From assembly GCA_002894665.1 (NCBI GenBank), contig NCRB01000017.1, positions 1 through 51,440 of the forward strand: 51,440 nucleotides of DNA, given 5' to 3'. This stretch comes from Salinivenus iranica. GTDB taxonomy: Bacteria; Bacteroidota; Rhodothermia; Rhodothermales; Salinibacteraceae. Below, in pieces: positions 33,057-41,584 of this stretch (position 1 is the first letter of the stretch; each line of letters opens with the position of its first letter). The notes under the pieces were generated by a model. It was not told the DNA's origin and searched no databases. It saw nothing but the letters and a program-made list of their open reading frames with translations. A program made the translations under genes and the position numbers.

Positions 33057-34796
33057 TCACTCCTGCACGAGCCATGCCCGATCGATGCGCCCGTCTGTTA
33101 CGCGGTAGATCACCACCTGCTCCAGCGGGCCGTCGCGGTCCGGCAGGCCCTCGATGGTCTCGTGGACGACGACCGTCTGGCCGACGACGGTCAGATCGTG
33201 GAGGCGGAGCTGGAGGTCCGAGGCAGAGCTGAAGAGGCGTCGGTATTCCTGGCGCAGGGCCGACCGCCCATCGCTTACCAGCGTGTTCGGGGGATCGTGT
33301 ACCTTCAGGTCCGGGGCAAAGCTGTCGAGAAAGCCGCCGAGGTCGCGGGCGCTAAAGGCGTTGGCGCCCTGCCGCACGACGGCCTCGGGCCTGGGGGTAA
33401 TCAAAGAGTCCGAAGCGTACACCCGGCCTTTTTTCACCACCCGGTGGATGCTCGTCGTGTTCGTGACATCGTCGAGCGGGTTGCGATTGAGCACCACGAG
33501 GTCGGCCTGCATGCCCTCGTGGAGCCGGCCGAGATCATCGCGCTCCATCAGTCGCGCCCCGCCCACCGTGGCCGTCGCCAGGATTTCGCGCGGCGTGAGG
33601 CCGGCATCGCGCATCAACTCGAACTCGCGAACGAGCGCCGGGCCGTGCGGCGTGCCGATGTTGCCAGCGTCGGTGCCCGCAGCGATCGGTACCCCCGCCT
33701 CGTGCAGTCGCTTCAGGTTGCGCATCGCCGTGGTGTCGGAATCCACCGGCCGGGTCGACACAATCCGCTCCCGAATCCCCTCGGGCACGAGCGAGTCCGG
33801 CAACGTGCGCAGGTCAAAGAGCGACCCAATCACGCCCTTCTGCCCGATGCGGTGCTCCGCCGTCGTAAAGTCGATCTGCTGGGCAAAGGTCTCGGAATAG
33901 CGCTCGCCCACCATGAGCGTCGGGGTGTAGAGCACGTCGTTTCCCTGCAGGAGGCGCACGAAGTCGTCGTCGACCGGCTCGTCGGACACGCTGTGGACCA
34001 GAATGTCGGCCCCGGCCTCCACGGCGGCACGGGCCGTCTCCAGCGCCGTTGCGTGCACCGCCACCCGCTTGCCCGCCGCGTGCGCCTCATCGACCGTTGC
34101 CTCCACCACCGGGCGGTAGTCGGCGGGCGTCTCGTCCGGCCCTACGATGTACCAGATCTTGACGAGGTCGACGCCGGCTTCGACCTGCTCGCGCACCTCC
34201 TCCCGGGCGGCTGCGGGCGTGGTAATCTGGAGGATGGGCGGGTCGCCTGTGTCGAGCGAGGGCCGCGAGACGCTGGAGATGAGGGGGCCGGCCGTGACGA
34301 CGGTGGGTGCCTGTGCTGTCGTGTCGGCCCGAGTGCGGACGTCGAGGTTCCACATCGGCCCGCCTACGTCCACCACGCTCGTCACCCCGCTGCGCAGATA
34401 GCGGCGGAAGGTGTCGGGCAGACGCTCCTTGATGCGGCGCAGCTCCTCGGCGTAGGGCCGCACGGCGCGCAGGTCGATCACGTCGGGGCGCGTGTAGAGG
34501 CCGCCGCTCTGGAAGAAGTGCACGTGCCCGTCGATGAGCCCCGGAATCACGTACTTGTCGGGCATCTCGTAAATTGTCGCACCGTCCGGCACCGTCACCT
34601 CACTCGACGGCCCGACCGCTGCAATCTGGTCGCCCTCAATCAGGACCGTCGCGTCCGTGACGACGGTCGAGTCGGCCGGATTGATGGCCGTGGGGCCGAC
34701 GAGGGCGATTGAGCCCGCCGAGCCGCGGGATTGGGCAACGACCGACCCCACTCCGACGATGTAAACAAGAGCGAGGAGGCCAACGAGTCGTCGCAT
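33057..34796 (-). CDS. Secreted amidohydrolase fused to a SnoaL-like domain
   Basis: This protein of 579 residues has a signal peptide (LVGLLALVYIVGVGSVVAQ). The amidohydrolase core shows the metal-binding DGHVHFF, the strand RVAVHATALETARAAVEAGADILVHS with further His ligands, and GTDAGNIGTPHGP with the catalytic Asp. The C-terminal 115 residues (from about RQGANAFSARDLGGFLDSFAPDL) resemble a SnoaL/NTF2-like barrel, often used for small-ligand binding. The substrate is unknown; imidazolonepropionase-like and prolidase-like amidohydrolases are the nearest outlines. It is divergent from the RAYT. Confidence 0.78.
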   Translation of the reverse strand: MRRLVGLLALVYIVGVGSVVAQSRGSAGSIALVGPTAINPADSTVVTDATVLIEGDQIAAVGPSSEVTVPDGATIYEMPDKYVIPGLIDGHVHFFQSGGLYTRPDVIDLRAVRPYAEELRRIKERLPDTFRRYLRSGVTSVVDVGGPMWNLDVRTRADTTAQAPTVVTAGPLISSVSRPSLDTGDPPILQITTPAAAREEVREQVEAGVDLVKIWYIVGPDETPADYRPVVEATVDEAHAAGKRVAVHATALETARAAVEAGADILVHSVSDEPVDDDFVRLLQGNDVLYTPTLMVGERYSETFAQQIDFTTAEHRIGQKGVIGSLFDLRTLPDSLVPEGIRERIVSTRPVDSDTTAMRNLKRLHEAGVPIAAGTDAGNIGTPHGPALVREFELMRDAGLTPREILATATVGGARLMERDDLGRLHEGMQADLVVLNRNPLDDVTNTTSIHRVVKKGRVYASDSLITPRPEAVVRQGANAFSARDLGGFLDSFAPDLKVHDPPNTLVSDGRSALRQEYRRLFSSASDLQLRLHDLTVVGQTVVVHETIEGLPDRDGPLEQVVIYRVTDGRIDRAWLVQE

Positions 34797-34944
34797 GGGG
34801 GAGCGGGCCAGTTGGGAAAGCAGGCAATTTGGAAAAACGTAGACACTGCCTGTGACAAATGCACTCTGCGACGCACGACGTTATGCCCACGAACGGACGC
34901 GTGTCTGCAAGCCCCCTGTTCCCTGAAGCCCCCGCGGTGCGCCC

Positions 34945-35628
34945 ATGACCTCATCTGACCGCCGATACAACGGCTACCGTTCAGATACCCTTCGCCTCGA
35001 CGCCTGGGATTACCGACGGTCGGCGTGGTATTTTGTGACGACCTGTACCCACGATCGCGTCTCGTATTTTGGCACGGTGCGAAACGGCATCGTGGGACTG
35101 TCGCCCGCCGGGTGCATGGCGGCGCACGAATGGCGGCGTACGCCGGAGGTCCGCCCGTACGTGCGATTGGGCGCATGGGTCGTGATGCCAAATCGACCAA
35201 AGGGAGATTCACGGAGCGAACGCGGAGTAAACCTCGTGCACGGATTGATCGGCATCACCACCGAATCCCCGGCCCACGACGTCGTCGCCGGCACGGATAC
35301 ATCCAAACGTGATGGATCCAACACTGCGGGTGATGCGGACAATTCCAACGCCGTAGATGCGTCCCGGCGGGACGCATCTACGCATGGTTGCAATGCGGAA
35401 TCCACGGACAAATTTCGGTTGCACGCCCATTCGTTGGGGGCCATCATTGGCCAATACAAATCGGTGTGCACCAAACGCATCCGGGCGGCGTATCGTCCCG
35501 ATTTCGGGTGGCAATCCCGGTATTACGACCGCATTGTCCGCACCCGTCGCGAATGGACGGCAGTGCAACGATACATCTATCAGAATCCGGGCAAATGGAC
35601 AGATGCCCGGCACGCCCCGTCCACCTGA
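34945..35628 (+). CDS. RAYT (REP-associated tyrosine transposase-like) with interrupted HUH motif
   Basis: This 227-residue protein matches the Y1-transposase/RAYT family at its start (RRSAWYFVTTCTHDRVSYFG), at VRLGAWVVMPN, and at the catalytic region (HAHSLGAIIGQYKSVCTKRIRA, Tyr in QYK), with YIYQNPGKW at the end. The metal-binding HUH motif should read MPNH-V-H. Instead MPN is followed by 14 other codons (35194-35235, residues 84-97) before V-HGLIGI, so the first His is lost and only His99 remains. This looks like an in-frame insertion of 39 bases that inactivates the enzyme. The variable linker also contains the palindrome described at 35352-35382. Confidence 0.75.
   Translation: MTSSDRRYNGYRSDTLRLDAWDYRRSAWYFVTTCTHDRVSYFGTVRNGIVGLSPAGCMAAHEWRRTPEVRPYVRLGAWVVMPNRPKGDSRSERGVNLVHGLIGITTESPAHDVVAGTDTSKRDGSNTAGDADNSNAVDASRRDASTHGCNAESTDKFRLHAHSLGAIIGQYKSVCTKRIRAAYRPDFGWQSRYYDRIVRTRREWTAVQRYIYQNPGKWTDARHAPST
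35352..35382. repeat. REP-like palindrome inside the RAYT gene
   Basis: CGTAGATGCGTCCCG and CGGGACGCATCTACG are perfect inverted 15-mers around a single G. RAYTs are known to act on REP palindromes, which are usually scattered between genes. Here the palindrome lies in the coding sequence of the RAYT linker and is translated as VDASRRDAST. Confidence 0.8.
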
Positions 35629-35682
35629 TCGCCACGACGCGCCGGGCACCTTCACAGAACGACCGGCCCTGTCCACCTCCAC

Positions 35683-37758
35683 TCATGATTCGGCCCCCTC
35701 GCCCCCGCCCCCGTCGGGCGCCGCGTCGAGCCCCGTCTCCAGGAAGGCGTCGAAGGCCGCAGGCGAGGCCATGCCGCGATGCTCGGCCAGCACCCGCTTG
35801 TCGGGCGTCACGATGGCGTAGGTGGGCAGGGCCACCGTCCCGGTGATTTCGCGCTGGAACTGGCGGAGGGCCGGCCCCTTCTCCGCGTCGTCGGTGTGCA
35901 GGCGCAGCAGCGCAAAGTCCTCGCGCAGGTGCGCAGCGACGGGCGGCTCGGGGAAGACGTTCATCTCCATCTCACGGCAGTTCGTGCAGGTGTAGCCGCT
36001 GAAGTCCACGAACAGCGGCTTCCCGGCGGCCTCCGCGTCGGCCAGCGCCGCGTCGATGTCGTCCGCGTTCCAGTCGAGCTGCGCGACCGGCGTCCCCGAC
36101 GACGCTGTCGCTTCGGCCTGGGCCGTGGCCGACGCCGGGCGGGGCGGCAGGTAGGCGTCGATCGTCCCGAGGGACGCGCCCCAGAGGCCCGGCGTCATGT
36201 AGAGGGCCAGCCCCAAAAACAGCGTGGCGGCCCCGAGGCGCCCCACCCCGATGCGCGTCGGCCCCGTTGGCCCCTCGTCCGACGCGGCCGGGCCGGTGGC
36301 CAGGGGCAGCTTGCCGAGCAGGTGCAGCCCCGTCAGCCCCAGGAGAACGACGGCAAACGCGAGGACGAGCGACCGCGGGAGCAGGCCCGTGCCCCAGACG
36401 AGGTCGGCGTTGGAGAAAAACTTGAGCGCGGCCACCAGCTCGACGAAGCCGAACGTCACTTTGAGGGTATGCATCCAGCTCCCGGAGTCGGGCAGCTGCT
36501 GCAGGCCGCTCGGGAAGAGCGCAAAGCCGACGAAGGGCAGGGCAATCACCGTCGAGAAGACGACCATGCCCAGCACCGGGTAGAGCCACGTGCCCTGGGC
36601 CGCCGCGGCCAGGAGCCCGCCCACGAACGGCGCCGTGCACGAGAACGACACCACGGTCAGCGTGAGCGCCATGAAGACGACGCCCACGTAGCCGCCCCGG
36701 GCGTTGGAGGAGCGGTTCAGCGCATTCATTACCCCGGACGGCAGGCGCAGCTCGTAGAGGCCGAGGAGCGACAGGGCAAACGCGACCAGCGTGGCCCCGA
36801 TGGCGAGGTTAACCCACGGGTTGGCCGCCACGATCTGCGCGCCGGACGCGCCCAGCAGCGCCGCCGCCAGGGCCCCGAGCCCGGTGAATGTGGCGATGAT
36901 CGTGAGACCGTAGAGGCCCGCGAGCCGAACCGTCTCACCGGCATCGTCGGCGTGCTCGGTGAAGTAGGAGGCGGTGAGCGGAATCATCGGGAAGAGGCAC
37001 GGCATCAGCAGGGCGCCCAGCCCCGCCCCCGCCGCCAGCAACAGAAAACCCCAGAGGCCCTGTCCCCGCTGCGTGCCGCCGCCCGACGAAACGCCGGCGG
37101 TGCCCGCAGCGGTGGTTGTCTCAGGAGTCCCGGCCGCCGAATCGGCTACCGGCGGCACCAGGTCGCCAAACCGCGCCTCTGTAAGCGTCGAGCGAGGCGG
37201 GCCGTCCTCGATCGTCACCGGCACCCGCACCGTCGTCGTCCGCGGGGGCATGCACAGCTCATCGTTGCACACCATGTAGCGGACCGAGGCGCGCAGCGTA
37301 TCGGTCCCGGGCGCAGCGCTCGAATCCACCGCCAGCGCCGCCCGCAGCGCAAAGCGCCCCGTCTGGTAGCGGGCCTGCGACTGAAAGTTGGGGTCGTACT
37401 TCGACGTGGGCGACGTCTGGTGGAGGGGCCGCTGCACCGTCAGGCCCTCGGGCAGCGCGTCGAACGTCACGGACAGGGGCTTGCCCGCCGGCGAGTTCAG
37501 GGCGTAGCTGTACCAGCCGTCGGTCACCTCTCCCTGTAGCTCCACCATCAGGTGCTCGCCCGGGCGCACGGTCGGGGGCTGCGCCTCGGCATCCCACCGC
37601 ACGTCTCCCTGTCCGGCGCCCGACGACGCCCCCGTCGATACTGCCTGGCCCGGGGCCGCCAGGGGGACGAGGAGCAGAAGGGTCGCCCAAAATCCAACGG
37701 ACTTCCACGACGGCACGCGAAAGAGCGAAAACGAACGAAGCACATCAACAAAAAACAT
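35683..37758 (-). CDS. dsbD: DsbD-type thiol:disulfide interchange protein
   Basis: This membrane protein of 691 residues carries electrons from cytosolic thioredoxin to periplasmic partners. The N-terminal alpha-like domain has Cys164 and Cys169 in MVCNDELCMPP. The central membrane domain has the paired cysteines in LLMPCLFPMIP and SFSCTAPFVGG. The C-terminal thioredoxin domain has CTNC in SGYTCTNCREME at about residue 590. All three redox centres of DsbD are present. It is the last gene of the unit small protein-tlpA-tlpA-dsbD and would supply reducing power to those TlpA proteins. Confidence 0.88.
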   Translation of the reverse strand: MFFVDVLRSFSLFRVPSWKSVGFWATLLLLVPLAAPGQAVSTGASSGAGQGDVRWDAEAQPPTVRPGEHLMVELQGEVTDGWYSYALNSPAGKPLSVTFDALPEGLTVQRPLHQTSPTSKYDPNFQSQARYQTGRFALRAALAVDSSAAPGTDTLRASVRYMVCNDELCMPPRTTTVRVPVTIEDGPPRSTLTEARFGDLVPPVADSAAGTPETTTAAGTAGVSSGGGTQRGQGLWGFLLLAAGAGLGALLMPCLFPMIPLTASYFTEHADDAGETVRLAGLYGLTIIATFTGLGALAAALLGASGAQIVAANPWVNLAIGATLVAFALSLLGLYELRLPSGVMNALNRSSNARGGYVGVVFMALTLTVVSFSCTAPFVGGLLAAAAQGTWLYPVLGMVVFSTVIALPFVGFALFPSGLQQLPDSGSWMHTLKVTFGFVELVAALKFFSNADLVWGTGLLPRSLVLAFAVVLLGLTGLHLLGKLPLATGPAASDEGPTGPTRIGVGRLGAATLFLGLALYMTPGLWGASLGTIDAYLPPRPASATAQAEATASSGTPVAQLDWNADDIDAALADAEAAGKPLFVDFSGYTCTNCREMEMNVFPEPPVAAHLREDFALLRLHTDDAEKGPALRQFQREITGTVALPTYAIVTPDKRVLAEHRGMASPAAFDAFLETGLDAAPDGGGGEGAES

Positions 37759-37809
37759 GGGAGAATCGGTTCTCGAATTGGAGGCAGGGCGGCGTCCTCT
37801 CTCAGGGCA

Positions 37810-38388
37810 TCAGCCCATCGGTCCCGGCTCGGCGATGAGGGTTTCCAACATCGGTTCGAGTCTGCCGGGCAGAAACAGGCCGCTGTGGGTGTACCGAATC
37901 CGCCCGCGCTTGTCGATCACGAAGGTGCGCGGAATGGCGGTCGTTTGACCGTACTTGCGGGAAGCCACCGTTTGGCTCGCCACCTGCGGGTAGTTCAGGG
38001 GCTGCTCCTGCGCGAAGCGCCGGACGGCGGCCCGCCCGCCCTCGTCCACCGAGAGCCCGACAAACTGTACCCCCCGGCTCCGGTACTCCCGCTGCAGCTC
38101 CACGAAGCCGGGAATCTCGTCGCGACAAGGCGCGCACCAGGTGGCCCACACGTTGAGAACCACCACCTCGCCGCGGTGCTCGGAGAGTTGAAACGACTCT
38201 CCATTTAGGCGGGTGAGGGTAAAGTCTGGAGCCGACGGTCCACTCTCGGGGAGGTCGGTGTCGGGACGCAGGTCGTTCCAGAGAAAGACTCCACCAATCA
38301 GGAGCGCGGCCCACAGGCCGTAGCGGCGCAGCAGTCGGCCGAGAGAGCGGGCGAAGGAGCGATCGTCAACGTTCGCGGAGTCAGGCAT
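37810..38388 (-). CDS. TlpA-family periplasmic thioredoxin (WCAPC), copy 1
   Basis: This protein of 192 residues has a membrane anchor (LWAALLIGGVFLW) and one TlpA/AhpC-TSA domain. The active site is WATWCAPCRDEIPGF (Cys85, Cys88), with the conserved IPRTFVIDKRGRIRYTHSG that positions the cis-Pro. It would reduce disulfides or heme/copper ligands in the periplasm. It sits 57 bases after copy 2 and 51 before dsbD. It pairs best with copy 3 at 41.5 kb, which shares WCAPC and RIRYTHSG. Confidence 0.85.
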   Translation of the reverse strand: MPDSANVDDRSFARSLGRLLRRYGLWAALLIGGVFLWNDLRPDTDLPESGPSAPDFTLTRLNGESFQLSEHRGEVVVLNVWATWCAPCRDEIPGFVELQREYRSRGVQFVGLSVDEGGRAAVRRFAQEQPLNYPQVASQTVASRKYGQTTAIPRTFVIDKRGRIRYTHSGLFLPGRLEPMLETLIAEPGPMG

Positions 38389-38445
38389 TGGGACAAGGGA
38401 AACAGCTGAACAGACAGTGCAGGGACGGGTGACGGCCGACACCTA

Positions 38446-38982
38446 CTAGCTGCCGTCCGGGGGCCGCCCCAGCATCGCGTTGAGCTGACGTCGGAGCTGT
38501 TCCTCCGGAAAGTACCCCTTCTTCCGGTGCTGAATCCGTCCGTCGGGCCCGACCAGGACAGTCGACGGGAGAATGCGAACGCCACCGTACTGGGGCGCCA
38601 CCGACCCGTCATCCACCACCAGGGGATAGTTGATGCCCATCTTCTCGGCGTACGGACGGACGCTCGAAAATCCGTCTTCGTCCAACGACACGCCCACAAA
38701 GGTAACGTCCCGGTCCTTAAACTCCTCCTGGAGCGTAATGAACCCCGGGATTTCTTTCCTACAGGGGGGACACCAAGTGGCCCAAAAGTTGAGGACGACG
38801 ATCTCGCCGCTGTGGTCGGAGAGGCGGAACGTGTCCCCATTCATCTGTTCGAGGGCGAAGTCGGGCGCGCGGCGCGACGCCTCGTCCGCCGACGATTGCC
38901 CGACCGCCGAGGGGGCAATTCCTCCAACGATGAGGAGAAGGACCAGAATCAACGAGCGAGGAGCAGACAACCAAGCGAGCAT
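38446..38982 (-). CDS. TlpA-family periplasmic thioredoxin (WCPPC), copy 2
   Basis: This protein of 178 residues has a signal/anchor (SLILVLLLIVGGIAPSAVG) and a TlpA domain with WATWCPPCRKEIPGF (Cys71, Cys74), then FVGVSLDEDGFSSV, NYPLVVDDGSVAPQYGGVRILPSTVLVGPDG. It is the closest relative in the window of copy 4 at 42.2 kb (same CPPC site and YGGVR.LP). The start ATG 38982 begins the hydrophobic segment; the longer upstream frame is not credible. It is the second gene of the unit headed by the small protein at 39133. Confidence 0.85.
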   Translation of the reverse strand: MLAWLSAPRSLILVLLLIVGGIAPSAVGQSSADEASRRAPDFALEQMNGDTFRLSDHSGEIVVLNFWATWCPPCRKEIPGFITLQEEFKDRDVTFVGVSLDEDGFSSVRPYAEKMGINYPLVVDDGSVAPQYGGVRILPSTVLVGPDGRIQHRKKGYFPEEQLRRQLNAMLGRPPDGS

Positions 38983-39132
38983 AAGCAGAACGGGGGATTG
39001 ATCAACGAGGGAACCGTAGAGGCAAACAGTCGACTGGCCAGACGGCCGGCCGCAAAGAGGACGAGACCGCTCAGCGTCGGGCTCCACGCCGAACGGACAC
39101 GCGCCGGACAACGCTGGCGCGGAGACGTCAGA

Positions 39133-39594
39133 TTATAGTCGCAGTACGACACTGCGAACGGTTCCCAGGTCCCCCTGGGGACGAGAGACGAGTGGGGAAG
39201 AGACCGGGCGCTCGGACTGGGATTCCCCCGACGCCCGTATGCTGTTGAGCGAGAGACGGTTCGTTTCCTGGGTCTCTCCGTCGGTGTGGTCGGTTAGGCG
39301 AACAGACCGGGTCGACACGGCACTGGGGTCTCCTGCGGGAGAGTTGGAATTGCACTCCAGTGGCGGAGTGGAATCCTGCCCGGTGTCGACGAAAGAACGA
39401 GCGTCGTGCGCCACGCCCCGACGGAGCGACGGCGATTGGGCCGAGGCATGGTCGACGTTCACCCGCGAGGTGACGCGCTGGGAATCATCGCAATACTGCC
39501 GGTCCGCACCCCCCCCCAGTACAACGACAGCGAGTGCAACCCCTAGCAGGGGCACCACTGTGCTCAGTCGATATGGAGCCGCGGTGCCTGTCAT
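39133..39594 (-). CDS. Small membrane-anchored Cys protein with RSVVLR tail (family member A)
   Basis: This 153-residue protein has no known family. An N-terminal hydrophobic helix (LSTVVPLLGVALAVVVLGGG) is followed by Cys35 (DRQYCDD), a Ser/Asp/Thr-rich body with Cys81 (LECN), and a conserved C-terminus QGDLGTVRSVVLRL ending the protein. The same tail, with changed third codon positions, ends the small proteins at 39841 and 42892. It heads the unit that includes two TlpA proteins and DsbD (150 bases to the first tlpA). The body is probably disordered. I infer a periplasmic location, with the tail as a recognition or processing signal. Start chosen: ATG within a 15-bp palindrome. Confidence 0.7.
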   Translation of the reverse strand: MTGTAAPYRLSTVVPLLGVALAVVVLGGGADRQYCDDSQRVTSRVNVDHASAQSPSLRRGVAHDARSFVDTGQDSTPPLECNSNSPAGDPSAVSTRSVRLTDHTDGETQETNRLSLNSIRASGESQSERPVSSPLVSRPQGDLGTVRSVVLRL

Positions 39595-39603
39595 ATTATG
39601 ACA
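39589..39603. promoter_or_regulatory. 15-bp palindrome over the start codon of small protein A
   Basis: TGTCATA-T-TATGACA is a perfect palindrome that includes the ATG of the minus-strand small protein and lies in the gap between the divergent units headed by A and B. This position suits a repressor controlling one or both units. Confidence 0.45.
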
Positions 39604-39840
39604 TGTTGTGATGTTTTAGAGGGTCCGTACATTTTCTCCGAACGTCGAGTTCCGACCCGGCGGTTCCCTTCAACGTCTCTTGGAGGATTGCGGCGGCGTT
39701 CGTGCACTGGCCGTGCCCGTAAGATCCCGTCCGATCGGCGATTACGGATGGCAAAACCGAATGAAGAGCTTGAATACGCCCGAAACCTGCAAAATCAGGG
39801 GCGGTTGCCTCTACCCTCAGCAATTGCCCCACCTGTCCTA

Positions 39841-40320
39841 ATGGGTTCCCTCCTGTTACAACATTTGAGTGTGCCCGGCCGTCGAGCGCCCACAGGGATC
39901 GTGGTCGCCCTACTGGTTGTGCTTCTTCCGGCGGTGCTCGCGCCGTCTTCCGCCTGCACAACCCCGTACGCCCCAGCGGGTCCTTCGTCGTCCCCTGTAC
40001 CGACGGCTCCGGCTCCGACCGATACAGACCGGGAAGCTGTCCTCCTGCCGCATGGGACAGAGTCGCAACCCGCTCCGCGGAGTGCGTGCCGGACTCTGCG
40101 AACGGAGGCGGTGACCGTCCCCGCTCCGGCCCAACCCAATCGGCAGGCCCTCCTCCCGCTCGGGTCCGACCCATCCGTCTCGTCCCCACCCGACTCGCTG
40201 CGGGGAGCCATCACGGCGGCGATTTCTTCTATCGGGCAGTCCGCCCCAACGCGACCGGCGTTGTCCCATGCCAGCCAGGGATCGTCCGGTCATCTCCGTA
40301 GCGTCGTGCTACGCATATAG
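39841..40320 (+). CDS. Small membrane-anchored Cys protein with RSVVLR tail (family member B)
   Basis: This 159-residue protein has no known family. After a short basic start (PGRRAPT) comes one hydrophobic helix (GIVVALLVVLLPAVLAPSS), then Cys39 (SACTTPY), a Pro/Ser/Ala-rich body with Cys83 (SACRTL), and the terminal QGSSGHLRSVVLRI. It matches member A in helix position, Cys spacing (35/81 against 39/83) and tail, while the rest is dissimilar. An in-frame ATG at 39748 exists; the one at 39841 gives the architecture shared by A and C. It heads a unit containing a DsrE-like gene and doxX. Confidence 0.68.
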   Translation: MGSLLLQHLSVPGRRAPTGIVVALLVVLLPAVLAPSSACTTPYAPAGPSSSPVPTAPAPTDTDREAVLLPHGTESQPAPRSACRTLRTEAVTVPAPAQPNRQALLPLGSDPSVSSPPDSLRGAITAAISSIGQSAPTRPALSHASQGSSGHLRSVVLRI

Positions 40321-40556
40321 TTTTCTCCCGTCCGTCGACGGAATGCACATCCCATCAGGCGCGGTCTGTGAACCTCTCAGGACCGGCCCAATGGCTGCTG
40401 TGCCCCACTGTGATCCCCAGCGGGGCCAACTGTATCTGTGCCCCTTCCTGCCTGACACAGATTCTTGCTAGCGGAAACCAACGCTCGCGGATCTCCTCCG
40501 GGATTCAACAACCGGCCGTTCCGGTACGTCCTCATCTAAAAACTGATTTCGTTCGT

Positions 40557-41015
40557 ATGCTTCGTTCCTCCTTCCTGCTCGCGCTCGTATTTCTGCTTGG
40601 CTCCCTCGTTGCGCCGGCGGCGCATGCGCAATCAACAGACGGCGCCTCCTCGTCAGTGTCGCGTGCCGCCTCCACCGAGGCCCCCGGCATCGTGATGCTC
40701 GTGCGTCGGCCGCAGCACATCCGCGCCTCCATGCAGACCGTCCGCGACCTGCGTGCGTCCGACTCTCTGTCCACCACCCCGGTCGAGATCGTCGTCTGCG
40801 GACAGGCGGTGCGCGACATCCAGTCCGAGGGTCCGCTGGCGGACGCCATCTCCCGCATCTCCGGCGAGAGGGTTCGCGTGCTGGCCTGCGGCATGTCGCT
40901 CAACAACCTCGACATAGACCCTAGTACGCTAGCTCGCGACGTCACGGTGGTGCCCAACGGGCTTGCCCACGCCCTCAAGCGCCAGGCCGCCGGCTACCTT
41001 TCGGTCGAGCTCTGA
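40557..41015 (+). CDS. Secreted DsrE-like protein
   Basis: This protein of 152 residues has a signal peptide (MLRSSFLLALVFLLGSLVAPAAHAQ). The mature part has the DsrE/F outline: IVMLVRRPQHIRASMQTVRD, PVEIVVCGQAVRDI (Cys81), RVRVLACGMSLNNLDIDP (Cys111), and VTVVPNGLAHALKRQAAGYLSVEL. DsrE proteins move sulfur as persulfides; cytosolic forms dominate, but this one is exported. It is the second gene after small protein B and precedes doxX by 110 bases. A sulfur-relay role in the periplasm is inferred. The longer upstream frame is not coding. Confidence 0.8.
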   Translation: MLRSSFLLALVFLLGSLVAPAAHAQSTDGASSSVSRAASTEAPGIVMLVRRPQHIRASMQTVRDLRASDSLSTTPVEIVVCGQAVRDIQSEGPLADAISRISGERVRVLACGMSLNNLDIDPSTLARDVTVVPNGLAHALKRQAAGYLSVEL

Positions 41016-41125
41016 CGCCGCCGCCCGACGGCCGTCTCCGCAGGAACGACCGGGCCTCACAGGTCCCGTGTGGGGCCCCAATTGTCCTGTTTTCGCCGAC
41101 ACTATCGTCCCTCCTCCACCTTTCC

Positions 41126-41584
41126 ATGAACGACTTCGCTCCGCACTCCGATTCTTCGTCCGCGATCCCGCCCCCCCAGCCCCACATCACGGCGCTGTTC
41201 CGGGGCCTGCTCAGCCTCATCTTTCTGGTCGCCGGCACAGGGCACCTCCTGAACACCGAACACATCGTTCGGCGTCTGCAGGACGCCCAGCTGGGGTACC
41301 TCGCCACCTCGATCGCGCCGGCCGAGCCGCTGGTGCTATTGGCCGGCGGGGCGCTCCTCGTCGGCGGGATCGGACTGCTGCTGGGCCTCCAGACGCGGCT
41401 CGCCGCGGGCCTGCTCATCCTGGTCGTGATTCCGATCACCATCACCATCCAGATCGGGCGCCCCACGCTGGGGCCGCTATTCAAGAATGTCGCCATTCTG
41501 GGCGGCCTCCTCTACTTCACGGCCCACGGCGCCGGCCCCTTCAGCCTTGACCGGCTCGTTTTCCACGACGGCGCGGCCTCGTAG
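41126..41584 (+). CDS. DoxX-family membrane protein
   Basis: This protein of 152 residues has four hydrophobic helices (LFRGLLSLIFLVAGTGHLL, AEPLVLLAGGALLVGGIGLLLGL, TRLAAGLLILVVIPITITIQIG, VAILGGLLYFTAHG). The first helix holds the DoxX signature around AGTGHL. DoxX proteins occur as subunits of thiosulfate:quinone oxidoreductases or in oxidative-stress complexes. Here it closes the unit begun by small protein B and the DsrE-like gene. It overlaps the opposite-strand tlpA (41541-42194) by 44 bases at the 3' ends. Confidence 0.75.
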   Translation: MNDFAPHSDSSSAIPPPQPHITALFRGLLSLIFLVAGTGHLLNTEHIVRRLQDAQLGYLATSIAPAEPLVLLAGGALLVGGIGLLLGLQTRLAAGLLILVVIPITITIQIGRPTLGPLFKNVAILGGLLYFTAHGAGPFSLDRLVFHDGAAS

